From NCBI RefSeq assembly GCF_034702125.1, contig NC_085876.1, positions 21,178,822-21,242,821 of the forward strand: DNA of 64,000 nt. The letters run 5' to 3'. The stretch is from Engraulis encrasicolus (taxonomy: Eukaryota > Chordata > Actinopteri > Clupeiformes > Engraulidae). Of the stretch, positions 11,357 to 23,663 are shown one piece after another (within the stretch, counting starts at the first letter, position 1; each line of letters begins with the position of its first letter). The notes under the pieces are model-generated. The model had not been told where the DNA came from and made no database searches. It worked only from the letters and a program-made list of their open reading frames with translations. The translations under genes were made by a program, and so were the position numbers.

Positions 11357-11896
11357 AGTAATAGTTAAGTAAAAGTTAAAAGTGGAGATACAAGGTTTCT
11401 CCTGGATGGTGACGATATGCTCTGCAGCATTGTGATTAGAAGCAACACCACTGAACCTCCACAGAGTGCATATAACTACCATATGGAGTACAGACATCAA
11501 CAATTCATTAAAGCACAGAGGAGACAGAGACGATATCACGTGTTAGTTAGCGAGCTTAAGGAAAAGTGGAAGTGAGGCCCTGAATATATCTCACATTTTA
11601 TTACAGGGTGTGAGTCAAGTCATCTCAATGGTAGTAGAGGCCTATGTGCGCACTATAGGGAATTAATAATTCAGCATCCCCTTTTGTTTGAGGCTAAAAA
11701 AAAACTGAGATACTGTATATTCAGTCATCTCTGTGCCAGGGCTTGTGAAACTCTGTTATAAAACCTTTCACCCAGTATGGCTTCATTATAGCAACACTAT
11801 AGTCCCATTTAGAGACCAACTGTGAATATAAAAATACTGCATTAAAAGATGGGATGCGATGCGAGAAACCTTCCTTTGCCAGTGGATGCATGAGCC

Positions 11897-11923
11897 TGTG
11901 TGTGTGTGTGTGTGTGTGTGTTT

Positions 11924-11971
<48 letters not shown>
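11897..11971. repeat. (TG)n-(AG)n compound microsatellite
   Basis: About 12 TG units, TTT, then about 22 AG units with single-base interruptions. Confidence 0.95.
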
Positions 11972-12321
11972 GTTCTGGAGTACTGTATGTTCGGAGGGGA
12001 CGGAAACGGCATATTTTAGAAGGTAGCCAGGAGAGAAATTTGTTAACACAACAGCGGCATGCATGACATGCCCCATTACTCTTCGCAGCTAAGTTATTTG
12101 TCATGCTAAAATCAGGGCAAGCTCAGTATTACCATATCAAGAGATACCAGTAAATTTAACAAAAAAACCTTCACACAAAACTTGCAGAGTAACTAATTTT
12201 AAAAAATCTAAAAAGGACGAAAATTTGGTCACAGAAAAGTGACTTCGGGCAAGAATTAGGCCATTACTTCCCCAATGATGAATGACTCACCTGTTCTTAA
12301 AGAGTAAGGTCTGCTGTGAGG

Positions 12322-12500
<179 letters not shown>

Positions 12501-12956
12501 TTAGTATCTTTCTGGGGCCCTCCCCTTGACTTCCATTCATATTAACCTTTATAATAGCTAAAGAATGCTAAACTGTGTCCAAGCCAAAACAATCCCAAAC
12601 TTTAACCTGCCAGTGAGGAAATGTTTTTACACTTTTTCGCTTACCAATAACAACAAAACTACTCCATCAAAAGGAGTCCAAACACTAATGGCTGTATTTT
12701 GTTTTTTTTCTGAGTGAACAAGAAATGTAAGCGGTTAAATATGTTGTTAAAAGGTCACTAATCATTGTGTCAAAGTGAAATTTCTGTAATGCTTTCCTAT
12801 GAAAAGATATACTCACAAATATGCAAAAACTGTGAGGGGTGTATTCACTTTCGTGATATACTGTAGGCTACACACAAATACATGTATGGCAGGCTTTGCA
12901 GATTGCACAGATGTACACACATGTACACGCTTACAAATGCTGACCCAAACACATGC

Positions 12957-12961
12957 GCGCG

Positions 12962-13017
<56 letters not shown>

Positions 13018-13018
13018 T

Positions 13019-13111
<93 letters not shown>

Positions 13112-13153
13112 CAGAGCGAGAGAGAGGGAGAGAGAGAAAGAGAAAGAGAGAGA
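12957..13153. repeat. (CA)n abutting (TG)n, then (GA)n
   Basis: About 26 CA units and about 43 TG units are separated only by GATAGAG (13016-13022). The two arrays are reverse complements, so either strand could fold into a long hairpin with a 7-nt loop. An interrupted (GA)n tract follows from 13114. Open frames across it (His-Thr, Cys-Val) are artefacts. Confidence 0.95.
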
Positions 13154-13539
13154 AATACATGGAGTTTGCATGAAGCACAATCTCAAAACATAAGGAAAGA
13201 TGCATAATTGAAGTAGGGCAAGAACTAAGACATATATACACCCACACAAGGACATACACAAGCACATACACTTGCAACTGCAACCTCACAAACACACATG
13301 CTGATTCCATTGCTACATTCAAATTCAAGAAAAGAATTGCATAGTACTTGCTGACAGTTGTATGACGTATTTATAACTGGATTGTGGGTGTGCATCAATT
13401 ACATATGTTACTCTAATATACACTTAAATACTGTATATTTTGCTGAGACTCTGTATTTGTGCTTTTGAAAATGGCATAGCAGGTGCCCTGTAGCTAGCCT
13501 GAGAGGATTTATGTAAGGGATTGACGACACTGTGTGCAT

Positions 13540-14575
13540 ATAACAGGAAAAATAATGCTCACCTAGGTACACACTCCTGTTATACGCACACCGTGAAGTC
13601 AATTATCCTGCTCTTATACCACAGCAGTTTGGAATCTCCCATTGTGATGTGCTAAATGGGGTGTTGATTAACTCCCTATATATGCACACCTATGAAGTAG
13701 TGCCACTATTAGGTCACTTTTCTGACCGCATAACTCTAGAGTATCAATGCGCAAAGGCGTGTTCATAAGTTATGAAACAGGAAAAAAGTAATGCACACCT
13801 AGGTGGTGATTCACGTCGTGGCCGTTACACCTCAGAGTGTTATACGCACACCGTGAAGTCAATTATCCCGCTTTTACACCACAGCAGTTTTTAATCTCCC
13901 ATTGTGATGTGCTGAATGGGGTGTTGATTAACTCCCTATATACGCACACCTATGAAGTAGTGCCACTATTAGGTCACTTTTCTGACCGCATAACTCTAGA
14001 GTATCAATCATTCATAAGTTATGAAACAGGAAAAAAGTAATGCACACCTAGGTGGTGATTCACGTCGTGGCCGTTACACCTCAGAGTGCATTATTTTTCC
14101 TGTTGTACGTACACCGTGAAGTCAATTATCCCGCTCTTATACCACAGCAGTTTTGAATCTCCCATTGTGATGTGCTGAAAGGGGTGTTGATTAACTCCCT
14201 ATATACGCACACCTATGAAGTAGTGCCACTATTAGGTCACTTTTCTGACTGCATAACTATAGTGTATCAATACACGAAGGCGCGTTCATAAGTTATGAAA
14301 CAGGAAAAAAGTAATGCACACCTAGGTGGTGATTCGCGTCGTGGCCATTACACCTTGGTGTCCATTATTTTTCCTGTTGTACGCACACCGTGAAGTCAAT
14401 TATCCTGCTCTTATACCACAGCAGTTTGGAATCTCCCATTGTGATGTGCTAAATGGGGTGTTGGTTAACTCCCTGTATACGCACACCTAAGAAGTAGTCC
14501 CACTATTTGGTCACTTTTCTGACCGCATAACTCAAGTGTATCAATGTGCGAAGGCGCGTTCATAAGTTATGAAAA
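13540..14575. repeat. Four-unit tandem array, ~260-275 bp period
   Basis: The landmark CCGTGAAGTCAATTATC recurs at 13591, 13851, 14114 and 14388. Each unit carries CCATTGTGATGTGCT, GTTGATTAACTCCCT, GCACACCTA(T/A)GAAGTAGT and GTTCATAAGTTATGAA in order. The junctions hold a short module with opposed AACAGGAAAAA and TTTTTCCTGTT ends around CACCTAGGTGGTGATTC. In unit 2 this module has lost its TTTTTCCTG end. The array looks like a satellite seeded by a short inverted-repeat element. Nothing coding. Confidence 0.9.
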
Positions 14576-14607
14576 AAGAGCACTGCTGTATAGTGGGTGA
14601 CAGAGGT

Positions 14608-14774
14608 TAACCCCTTAGCGCAGAGCTGACAACTGTCAACACTGTCAACAAATTTGTTATGGCTATGTCTTAAGGCCCTCGGTAATGTCATAGCAATGTC
14701 GATATGATGTAGTAGAGTATTTTCAGCAAATAGTGAATAGGCCCGCAAGCGACCCCATTTGCACTAAGAGGCTA
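14608..14774 (+). mobile_element. TA-flanked 'ACCCCTTA' MITE, copy 2 (inverted to copy 1)
   Basis: Begins TAACCCCTTAGCGCAGAGC and ends TTTGCACTAAGAGGCTA. The interior GAGTATTTTCAGCAAATAGT and GAATAGGCCCGC is the complement of copy 1 at 11194-11356. Copies 1 and 2 lie 3.3 kb apart in opposite orientation and bracket the tandem array at 13540-14575. Confidence 0.7.
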
Positions 14775-16239
14775 CAGTGTTTACTTACATTTTAGCATGA
14801 TGGTGGTGTCATGGTGGTTGTGTTTTAGCAAGATGGTTGTGTCAGTGTGACAGTTTTGCATGGACTGATTGGCCAAATGGCATTAATGTATAGAAAAAGG
14901 AAAGCAACGTTTGACTGACAAGCTCACACAGTTTACAAGAATCAAAGCTGTCATACATGGAACTGGTCGGTATTATAATGCTGTTCTCCAGTCTTTTGCC
15001 AATATTTGCCTGCGGGTATTTGTCTGCCCATTAATTTTTTTGTCTGCGTCATAAAATTTTAATGGAACTTGTGATGCTTTTGACGAAATCACGTGTGAAT
15101 GCTTTTTGAGGGCCAATGCTCTCAAGACGGCCTTGAGAAAATATTATTCAGTCAACATTAGAGAACAGTCTTTTGCAGACCAATGAAATCAATGCAAAAC
15201 ACAATATTTTTTTAACAAATAAATTGGCGTACAAATCTTTGGGGAAATAGCCTATATTGGATATGTATTACATTACGTTGTACAAATTTATCACCTACAA
15301 ATGAGCAACAGGAACAGGCTAAAAACAGATGCGGAACAAAGGCAAAATCTCATGCCTCACTTGCAAACATAATCTGGCATCTGAGAGAGATTTTATTCTT
15401 CAACTAAGAAAAGCCAGTGTGATTAATCTTTCCAGGTCATTGGTGTTTGTTTTGGTAATTTACTGAGCTGTGATACGTATCTCCTGAGTGAACACCCATG
15501 AGAGAAAGTCTGAATGAAAAACGAATGAAGGAAACTGTAAGTAGTGAATTGAAATTCACAGCACTCCACATCAATCTGCCATTTGGTGCATGTGATAATT
15601 AATTGGGGTTTGTTTCATCGTGTGATCACCGTAGGGTTCGACCCCAATGGAAACATAGTCTACTGTGCTATGCAGATATCTCTATCACAGTCATCCATGG
15701 GCATGCACTGATAGGGACGAGGTGCTAAAGCACCCACCCCTTTGGATTACCGGACGAAAAATGCCCTTTTTGAAAGTTCTGTTTAGATTTTTTTTTGTCG
15801 CAATGTACTGTGGTCCATGTTGACATGATGATCTATAAATGCTTCATGATCAAAAGCATGTGACAACAATGCCCCTACATAATATTTAGCCTCTATCCTC
15901 GCAAGAGAGATGGAAGATCCACATGCCCCCAACCCCCCTTCATGCATTTCAGAGATTCCTCTTGCAACAGTTTAAACATTTTGAGAGGTTTTTGAACAAA
16001 TACCAGTTTCACACTCTCAAAAGTTTAAACTCACTTTATGGTTAATTATCCTTTAAGCCAACAGCCTATTTTACTGCTAGAGCTGGGGATTAAAAGGGAA
16101 CAAAATATAAATTCGATACACAGACTAACCACATTTCATCACTAGAAGTGTTCAAAAGCCTCAAAGTCACGTCCCTGTGCACAACCACTTGTCCAGGTGC
16201 TGGTGATGTGCAGTAAGAGTAATCCAAGTAGGCTAAATG
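14775..16239. other. Unannotated AT-rich stretch
   Basis: No repeat end, tandem array or coding signal recognised. Open frames are short. A possible DNA-transposon fragment lies near 15705-15780 (GATAGGGACGAGGTGC...), not supported by a second copy. Confidence 0.5.
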
Positions 16240-16294
16240 AAAGATGAATCACCGCACACTGGTATCTTTGCTGGTAGTTTAGTTGGTGAACAAA

Positions 16295-16317
16295 GCGTTT
16301 CGCTATTGCTTCATCAG
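16295..16317 (-). ncRNA. Hammerhead-core-like motif in Penelope 3' end
   Basis: The minus strand reads CTGATGAAGCAATAGCGAAA followed by CGC. CTGATGA and GAAA are the two invariant strands of the hammerhead catalytic core; between them GC-AATA-GC can form a very short stem II with an extra A. Penelope-like elements are known to carry minimal hammerhead ribozymes. Flanking GTGAAC/GTTCAC can pair, but not in the canonical stem I/III topology, so activity is unproven. Confidence 0.35.
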
Positions 16318-16871
16318 GTTCACTCTGACATTACGTATGTCACCCAAAGGTGATAAGGGTGATTACCTGGTCACATGACCTCACCCACATTCAACCACTC
16401 CACCCATTTAAGTGCTAGACAACACCCAATACTGGTTTAGGTATGTATATTATCACATCCTACCATTTAAATTACTATACAATTCTCATGCATTTTACCA
16501 GATAAATATGCTCACATCCCTGATATGTGTATCTATAATCATATCCACATAGAGTTCATACAATGCATATCGCTCCTCAGATGCAGGTTCGGGCCATTAG
16601 TAAATAAAAACACATGATAACAAAGTGCAAAAGTGCTAATCCCAATGTGCAAAAAATCACAGTATAATCAAAATCCTTTCTCCAAAAAATATTAATGTCC
16701 ATATTGTAGTAGGTCTCTCATCCAGTCCGACATATTCATTTTTACATGACATATCCAACTCCTGAAGCAGGTTCATTAGTCAACAATAGTTCAAGTGACA
16801 ATCTTGATGTGGCATAGGCCCATCCATTAAAAAAGGACATTTACAGTGTGCAATTCAGCAGTGCATGCATG

Positions 16872-17039
16872 TTACAAGAATACACTGAGGTCCTGTAATT
16901 CATTTAAACCATGGGGTTCTACTGTGTTCAGTTCGTGTATCCAGTAGGCCTCTCTCTGCAAAAGTTGCTTAATTATATTGCCCCCTCTTGGTTTTTGTTG
17001 TATGCGTTCTATACCTATGAATTTCAGGGAAGCGGCTGT
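16872..17039 (-). pseudogene. Penelope GIY-YIG endonuclease, C-terminal 55 residues
   Basis: The minus-strand frame reads ...SLKFIGIERI...PRGGN...LLQREAYWIHELNTVEP, then HGLNELQDLSVFL and a stop codon. It aligns by eye with the fragment at 61066-61284: GIE(R/K), RGGN, LLQRE, the LNT block, PHGLNE and a terminal FL before the stop. This is the conserved end of the nuclease domain of Penelope-like elements, which nicks target DNA during integration. The frame is closed upstream by TGA at 17040-17042, and the rest of the protein (reverse transcriptase and most of the nuclease) is missing, so it is a dead fragment. Confidence 0.75.
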
Positions 17040-17657
17040 TCAAAAGCCTATTTTCCCCCACATCTGAAATACTGTAAATAGACACAGAATAGTCCGACCA
17101 AGCATCAACGGCTGAAAGATAGAGAAAAAGGAGAGATTCAAAATGGATGAGTAGCTACGCCTTGAGGGGGAACAAATTGACGTTGGATGAGGTAAAACTG
17201 GGACTCCAAAAATTGACTTGTGTTTTCATAAACAAGACTATGATCCTGAACTTTTGAAAAATAGAGCGGCGTGAAAGAAGTGTTATATAGTAATTTGTCA
17301 TGATGACTAAAGCCCTTTTGAGTTTTCAGTGTAACTGAGTGAAAATAAACAAACACTCACATTAATCTTCTTCAGTCGAAACACCAGCTATGTACAGTCT
17401 GAGGCCTGAGTTATCAAGCTAGTAGCGTTTCTATTAGAGCACCTGTTGCCAGGGGCGGAGTGGCCCACCTTTTCCCACAGGGAGAATTTTCCCCTTGGCT
17501 CTTTTTAAAAAAAAAACAAAACAAAGCGAACATGGTTTCCTAACCAAAAAGACAAAAGCCACGAAATCTGCAGTCGTACTACATGTGGACATTAGTGTTG
17601 TCAAAATATCAACCTGAAGTGGAGAATTGTAGCCTACACCTTGATGAAATGCACAGC

Positions 17658-17846
17658 CAGTGGTGTAGTCTATGTAAAACGCAGGTATACGCACCCATTT
17701 CAAAATTTCAGGGATTACAGTATACCCACTTAAAATTGATTGATCCATTATTTACAATAGCACAAATATATACAGTAGACTATACACACATCAAAAAATG
17801 CTCAAATATACAGTATACCCACTTCAAAAAGTAGACTACACCACTG
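17658..17846. mobile_element. hAT-type MITE with 15-bp perfect TIR
   Basis: Left end CAGTGGTGTAGTCTA and right end TAGACTACACCACTG are exact complements. The interior twice contains TACAGTATACCCACTT. Flanks do not show a convincing 8-bp duplication. A separate transposon end, CAGGGGCGGAGTGGCCCACC, lies just upstream at 17452 and matches the inverted right end of the element at 18855-18953. Confidence 0.75.
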
Positions 17847-18417
17847 GAGCCATCATCACAGTCCAAAGCATTCATAGGCCTAGGTTAGGCTACATCACGC
17901 TACTGTTCCATGCAAATGTGCACTCCACTGTCATTTTGACAGTTTGAAATTGAAATATCGTTTAAGGAAGACAGGATGAGCAAGGGCACAAAGTTTTGGG
18001 CGTGGGGATTTTTAGAAGAGTAGGCTTACAAAATATAGTATAGTAGCCTATAGCTTACAAAAAGTCTGTCTACATTGTGCAATAAACCCACCATGCAGCA
18101 AATAAGCCAAACTTAGCTACTTCAAACCACAACCATAAGTCAACAAAATGTATAACCAAACGGTGTAGGCCTACCTTAAAACGCTCTCTTCTCACAGCAA
18201 ATGTCTTTGTTTCTTGCAATCACTCTAATCCACAGCTTATTAGCCTACACACCCAGCACTGGTCACATCAGAATCTTGTGTGGTAATTATTTTGTTCCAT
18301 TTCTTCAGACATAGGCTACATCCTAAATGTACCACATATAAATATATGTATGATAATAATATTATTTCGACTATAAGGAGATATACTGGTAGGTCTAACA
18401 AATCAAAACAAAACCCA

Positions 18418-18465
18418 TTGCTTCTGTTAGGTGCAGTTATCTTGCTTCTGTTAGGTGCAGTTATC
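18418..18465. repeat. Perfect 24-bp tandem duplication
   Basis: Two adjacent copies of a unit beginning TTGCTTCTGTTAGGTGC and ending AGTTATC. Being perfect, it is likely recent. Confidence 0.9.
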
Positions 18466-18854
18466 TTCCTTGCCACTTGGTGGAGTCTGTTCGTAACCCA
18501 AGTCAATAACCACAGAGCAAGTGAATCAGGACTGGAAAGACTGTAAACTGTAACAGTCGTGTGGAAATCGGAAAATAACTCATAATTTATTCATATTTCC
18601 ATCCTTTGGTAACCAATCTACATATCACAGGTTCTTCAAATACTGAAAACGAAACTGTGTTACCAAGATCTTGTAAACTTCCGCGATCTACGGTGTATGA
18701 AAATTATCAGTAGAGAAGGGGTGTGGCCAATTTACTGTTTGACACCGTCAGTGAGGTATTGCCGTCTGGTCTACGGTATAAGTACTGGCTGGTCAGCTGA
18801 GTTTCGGAAGTGGAAAGTGGGAAGTTAGTGCTTGTAAGTATCATTTCAAAATAC

Positions 18855-18953
18855 CAGGGCCGGTTAGGAATGCAGGACGGCCGCATTATTACATTTCGCG
18901 GCCGCGGCCCACCGGGACAAGTCCCCGATCTCCCGACGGCCACTCCGCGCCTG
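18855..18953. mobile_element. Short GC-rich hAT-type element, 99 bp
   Basis: Ends CAGGGCCGGTTAGGA and GGCCACTCCGCGCCTG. It holds CGCGGCCGCGGCCCACCGGG near 18897. The family resemblance rests on CAG(G)G(C/G)CGG ends; no target duplication was found. Confidence 0.45.
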
Positions 18954-19160
18954 CTTGTTGCTACAGTTGTGTATGAGGAAAAGGGACTTACAATACTATT
19001 TCGACGCCACCTCGGCCGGGATGGGCAGGATTTTTGCAGTGTGTATGAGAGCTGAGAGTTGTGCACACCTACTCTTGTTCATTTGATGGTGTACTTCACC
19101 TGAAAACACGTAGCCTACTGGCTACCAGCTATCCTCTGCACCGTGAGGCAGCTGTCATTC

Positions 19161-19333
19161 TAACCCCTTAAGACACGGCATTATAAATTAGCTGTTACCA
19201 GAATGTCAATGACCAAGTCGTAATGTATTACTAAAGTCCCTGTTCACTGTCATAGTAGTGTAGTACTATAGTGGTTACATTTCAATGTCTATTACAGTGT
19301 GCCACAGAAGGTACGGCGTGCATTAAGGGGCTA
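19161..19333 (+). mobile_element. TA-flanked 'ACCCCTTA' MITE, copy 3
   Basis: Starts TAACCCCTTAAGACACGG and ends GTGCATTAAGGGGCTA, an imperfect terminal inverted repeat with TA borders. GGCATTATAAATTAGCTGTT, GACCAAGTCGTAATGTATTA and GGTACGGCGTGCATT recur inverted at 35535-35713, so copies 3 and 4 form one subfamily distinct from copies 1 and 2. Confidence 0.8.
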
Positions 19334-19715
19334 CGGTGCAAGTACAGTCCCCCGGCTGAGGTGGTGTCGAAATAGTGAGTCATTGGCAGTAACATAGCAC
19401 TAATTTATCAGTGTAGTATATTTCTTTTGTATCTAATACAGAAGAATTTTGAAACATTAGACCACCATAAATTCGTGTCATACCCTTGGAAAAACTTCAA
19501 GCATAAAAACGATGGATGGCATCCATAGAAGTGCACAGAAATATATCTGCCAAAAGGTATCAGATATATAAGTTATGTTTGTAAAAACAGTTTAGATACT
19601 GCCTGGCAGTTTAGATGCCTGCTGCAATGCAAAGGAGGTATTCAAGTGATGGAATGTCGAGGCTACACAAAGTATAAAGTGTAGCTGAACAAAATACCAC
19701 ACAAATAAATACACA

Positions 19716-19719
19716 CACA

Positions 19720-19768
<49 letters not shown>

Positions 19769-19792
19769 CCATGCACGCACGCACGCACGCAC
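19716..19792. repeat. (CA)n-(CGCA)n microsatellite
   Basis: About 24 CA units followed by a short GCAC tetranucleotide run. Confidence 0.95.
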
Positions 19793-19799
19793 CACAATA

Positions 19800-21097
19800 T
19801 CTAAGATCTATGCCAACCACAGCAATGTGATTTCCCGAGTCGATTTGGGTTCCCAGCAGGCCCGGAGTCCAACCCTGGCTGTCGATGCTTGTTATTCTCA
19901 TTATCAAATGCCTGTCATTCTGTGGCAAGAGCAGAATGATAGTCGAAATACCCACAGAAACATCCATACATACCGTATATACAACACTGGATGAATGTCA
20001 GTGGCTCCAGTCGAAAGGCTATACTGTAGAATGTTTGATCACATGTGCAGTCGGGACTGAGCCAAAATCATTTGAACTACTTAGATATTTAGGGTCCCTT
20101 TTGCATAAGGGGATAACATCAACAGTCAGCTCACTCTTTTTGATAGATTTTCTTACTTGCCATGTCTTTACACTTGGTACTTGATTGTATCATTTTGTGT
20201 GTTGTGCAGAAATAATATAGGCCTACTGTATCGCACAGTGTCTGAAGTTTACTTTCGGAGTTCGATCTTGTGCTAGTGCAGACAGACATGCCTGACAAAG
20301 GTGTTGTTTTCAGATGTGTTTCTGTGCTCGTTACATGACAGATGGAGGGGTACCAGGTATTAGCAGGTATTGCAATGACCCTGCCTGTCTTCCTGACAAT
20401 CTGTCTGTCTGGGGTGCTAAACACACATCATCATCATGACACATGCAGACGTATAGCATTCACCAAAGAGACAGGATGCCATCTGTGATTGAACAAGAGC
20501 TAAAATTAACAAGAACAAAGTCTTTGAAGACCTTTGAAACACCTTCCCCTTTTCTCACTTTATCACTTTATGTTGCCATGATGACAAGGCCTGAGTATCC
20601 TGTTCCAGGCCTGTGATAAGCGGGGGTTTTGTTTTGACTTAGTCACACATCAGCCAACATCTGACCAAATTGTTCCACAGGGGACCTGCGATCACACCCC
20701 TACTCCAGTGTTGTCAATAGGAGCAGCCAGGAGGTTAAGCTGAATATCAATAACCCGCCGCCTGTCTCCCAGGGAATTACACGTCTTATCCAAGCTTCAA
20801 ACAAGCATGGGTGCCTGATGTCTACAGTACAGTACCTCTGAGAGAGGAGCAGTCGTTTAACCCATTTTAGGCTGAGCCCTTTTTGGGAAAGGGTGCCCTC
20901 TGCCTGTTAAATCCTAAATATCTCAGCCTCCGAAGAACATACAAACATGAAATAAGCTGCATTTAAAAGCTAGGACCCTCATCTTGCATTAGAATGTGGT
21001 CATTCACCTCTTAACATAGACACATGTTTAATAAAACGCCTCAAATCTCAAGAGCCTGAATGTAGCGGCAAACACACAACTCACGGAAGGTGGAAAC
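19800..21097. other. Complex-sequence stretch without repeats or genes
   Basis: No transposon ends were recognised apart from a TTAACCCATTTTAGGC-type word at 20858, possibly one end of a TTAA-type MITE. About 20640-20830 is compositionally balanced and free of repeats, a candidate for conserved non-coding DNA by inference only. Confidence 0.4.
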
Positions 21098-21288
21098 CAG
21101 GGGCGTAAAAAGTATACCCCCGCAGCCTCGTGCGAGGCAGGGGGACCCATACGAGGCGGGGGGCCCAAATGGGCCCTTAACTTGAAGAAAAGGGCCCGCT
21201 CCACTTGATATTAGGCCCTTTCTTTTTGTTCGGGGGCACGTTCTTGGTAACTTGCAGGGGGGCTTGGAGTACTTGCGTTACGCCAGTG
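21098..21288. mobile_element. hAT-type MITE (GGGGCGTAA ends), 191 bp
   Basis: Left CAGGGGCGTAA and right TTACGCCAGTG (complement CACTGGCGTAA) form the terminal repeat. Flanks GTGGAAAC (21090-21097) and GTGTAAAC (21289-21296) agree at 7 of 8 bases. The interior is rich in GGGCCC and GGGGG runs. Confidence 0.75.
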
Positions 21289-21484
21289 GTGTAAACCAAT
21301 GGCAAACGTAATCATTCTGCTTCATAATGTCCTCACAGACTCATTGTTACCCCACACACTCCAATATAGTGTATATGTTTTTGTCTCTACAGTGCCCCCC
21401 GCAGCCATGAGTAATGATGGAATGAAAAGTCATCATTTGTTATTCAGCCCTCCCACCTGCCTGGATTCGGTTCACATCATTTGC

Positions 21485-21511
21485 ATGTGTGTGTGTGTGT
21501 GTGTGTGTGTG
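21485..21511. repeat. (TG)n microsatellite
   Basis: About 13 TG units, directly abutting the MITE at 21512, whose target duplication lies within it. Confidence 0.95.
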
Positions 21512-21698
21512 CAGGGCTGGACTGGCCATCTGGCATAGCGGGCATTTCCCGGTGGGCCCTGCACCCTTGTGTTTTAAAAAAAAACATTTCTGAAAATAGG
21601 GGCCCACCTTTGATTCAGTTCTACGCCGCTAATTATATTATGAAGGTTCCCTTTAAGCCAAAAGTACCCGGGCCCTATTTCTCCCCCAGCTAGTCCTG
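21512..21698. mobile_element. CAGGGCTGGACTGG-type MITE, copy 1
   Basis: Left end CAGGGCTGGACTGGCCATCT; right end ...CCCAGCTAGTCCTG. Flanks TGTGTGTG and TGTGCGTG fit an 8-bp duplication made inside the TG array. Internal blocks are GGCATTTCCCGGTGGGCCC, TTTCTGAAAATAGGGGCCCA and CCCGGGCCCTATTTCTCCCC. The family recurs at 47254-48635, 50908-51116 and 56037-56272. Confidence 0.8.
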
Positions 21699-21699
21699 T

Positions 21700-22648
<949 letters not shown>

Positions 22649-23528
22649 AAGCTTTGAAAATGTGGATGTGCAAATACTTTTCATTTTCATGTGGCTGTTT
22701 TCCAGCCATGCCAAGAGTGAATGGCTTCTGGATATCCCCATACTATCTCTTTCTTTCCATTGTGCAGATATAGGACTACCATTACATGTTGATTTCAACA
22801 ACACAATATCCTGACATGGGTCAGCAGAAGACAATCAGTCCATCATCTTTCTCTTTCAGAATATGCAAACTGCATGCTATAGAGAATATTGTGCTATATA
22901 TCATTGTGTCACTGTTTTTCACTGTATTTGTATTGAATCCCACAGTGTAGAGCAGAGGCATTACATGCATTTCAAAAATAACACATGACAGTCTTTGATT
23001 GTACCTGACTAAATAATCACATGTGACAGATCATTTGAATCTTTAACTATCTAATGAGAATTGTTTTTTTCTATCTCTGATTTTTTTTTCAGATTTCCAC
23101 AGAGGTATTATAACAGCCCAAACCTCACACAGCTGGTAGACTACACAACACCAGCAGGATTCTGTATCCATAAAAATACCGGTAAATGCAACTCAAACAA
23201 TTTGTCAAGCTTTTAAAGCACCTCCCTGGTTGTGAATAAGTGGGGAGAGCTGCAGATTATTCTGATTGCAGCAAGGGGGTACGTTTTGGTCTTTGATCAT
23301 CCAAAAAAGGGGACACACACATTCGACTCCCTCTCCCAGTCGACCTTCATCATGGGCACCCTGTAGCTGCTCACATTTTAATTCAAAGGCATCGCTCTCG
23401 CCTATAGGCCACCCAGCGGATCGTTGCCGGCCTATTTAAATGCTATGATTCAGCTCTATTCACCCTCGGCAGATGACTTTGCTCTTCGAAAAAGTGGTCT
23501 GTTGTCTTTTTACCTTCCCTCCTTTCTC

Positions 23529-23552
23529 CCTCTCTCTCTCTCTCCTTCCCTC

Positions 23553-23649
<97 letters not shown>

Positions 23650-23663
23650 GTCTCTGTCTCTGT
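23529..23663. repeat. (CT)n microsatellite, ~130 bp
   Basis: A CCCT/CT-rich head and a pure CT core, ending in (TCTCTG)n at 23640-23662. Confidence 0.97.

Larger units (their letters stand above)
16240..17045 (-). mobile_element. Penelope-like retroelement remnant 1 (5'-truncated)
   Basis: On the minus strand this runs from the last 55 codons of a GIY-YIG endonuclease (annotated separately), through about 570 bp of 3' untranslated DNA, to a hammerhead-core-like string at 16295-16317 and a terminal CCAGTGTGCGGTG. The same order is seen at 60706-61327: coding C-terminus, CTGA(T/C)GA...GAAACG, then (C/A)AGTGTGCGG. The 5' part, including the reverse transcriptase, is absent, as is usual for truncated insertions. 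The 3' border at about 16240 is approximate. Confidence 0.7.

Noticed and set aside
13540..14575. CRISPR-like array
   Set aside because: Repeats are about 265 bp and directly abutting with no unique spacers, and the genome is vertebrate.
17658..17846. Perfect 8-bp target duplication for this hAT-like MITE
   Set aside because: The flanks TGCACAGC and GAGCCATC do not match; only the TIR supports the call.
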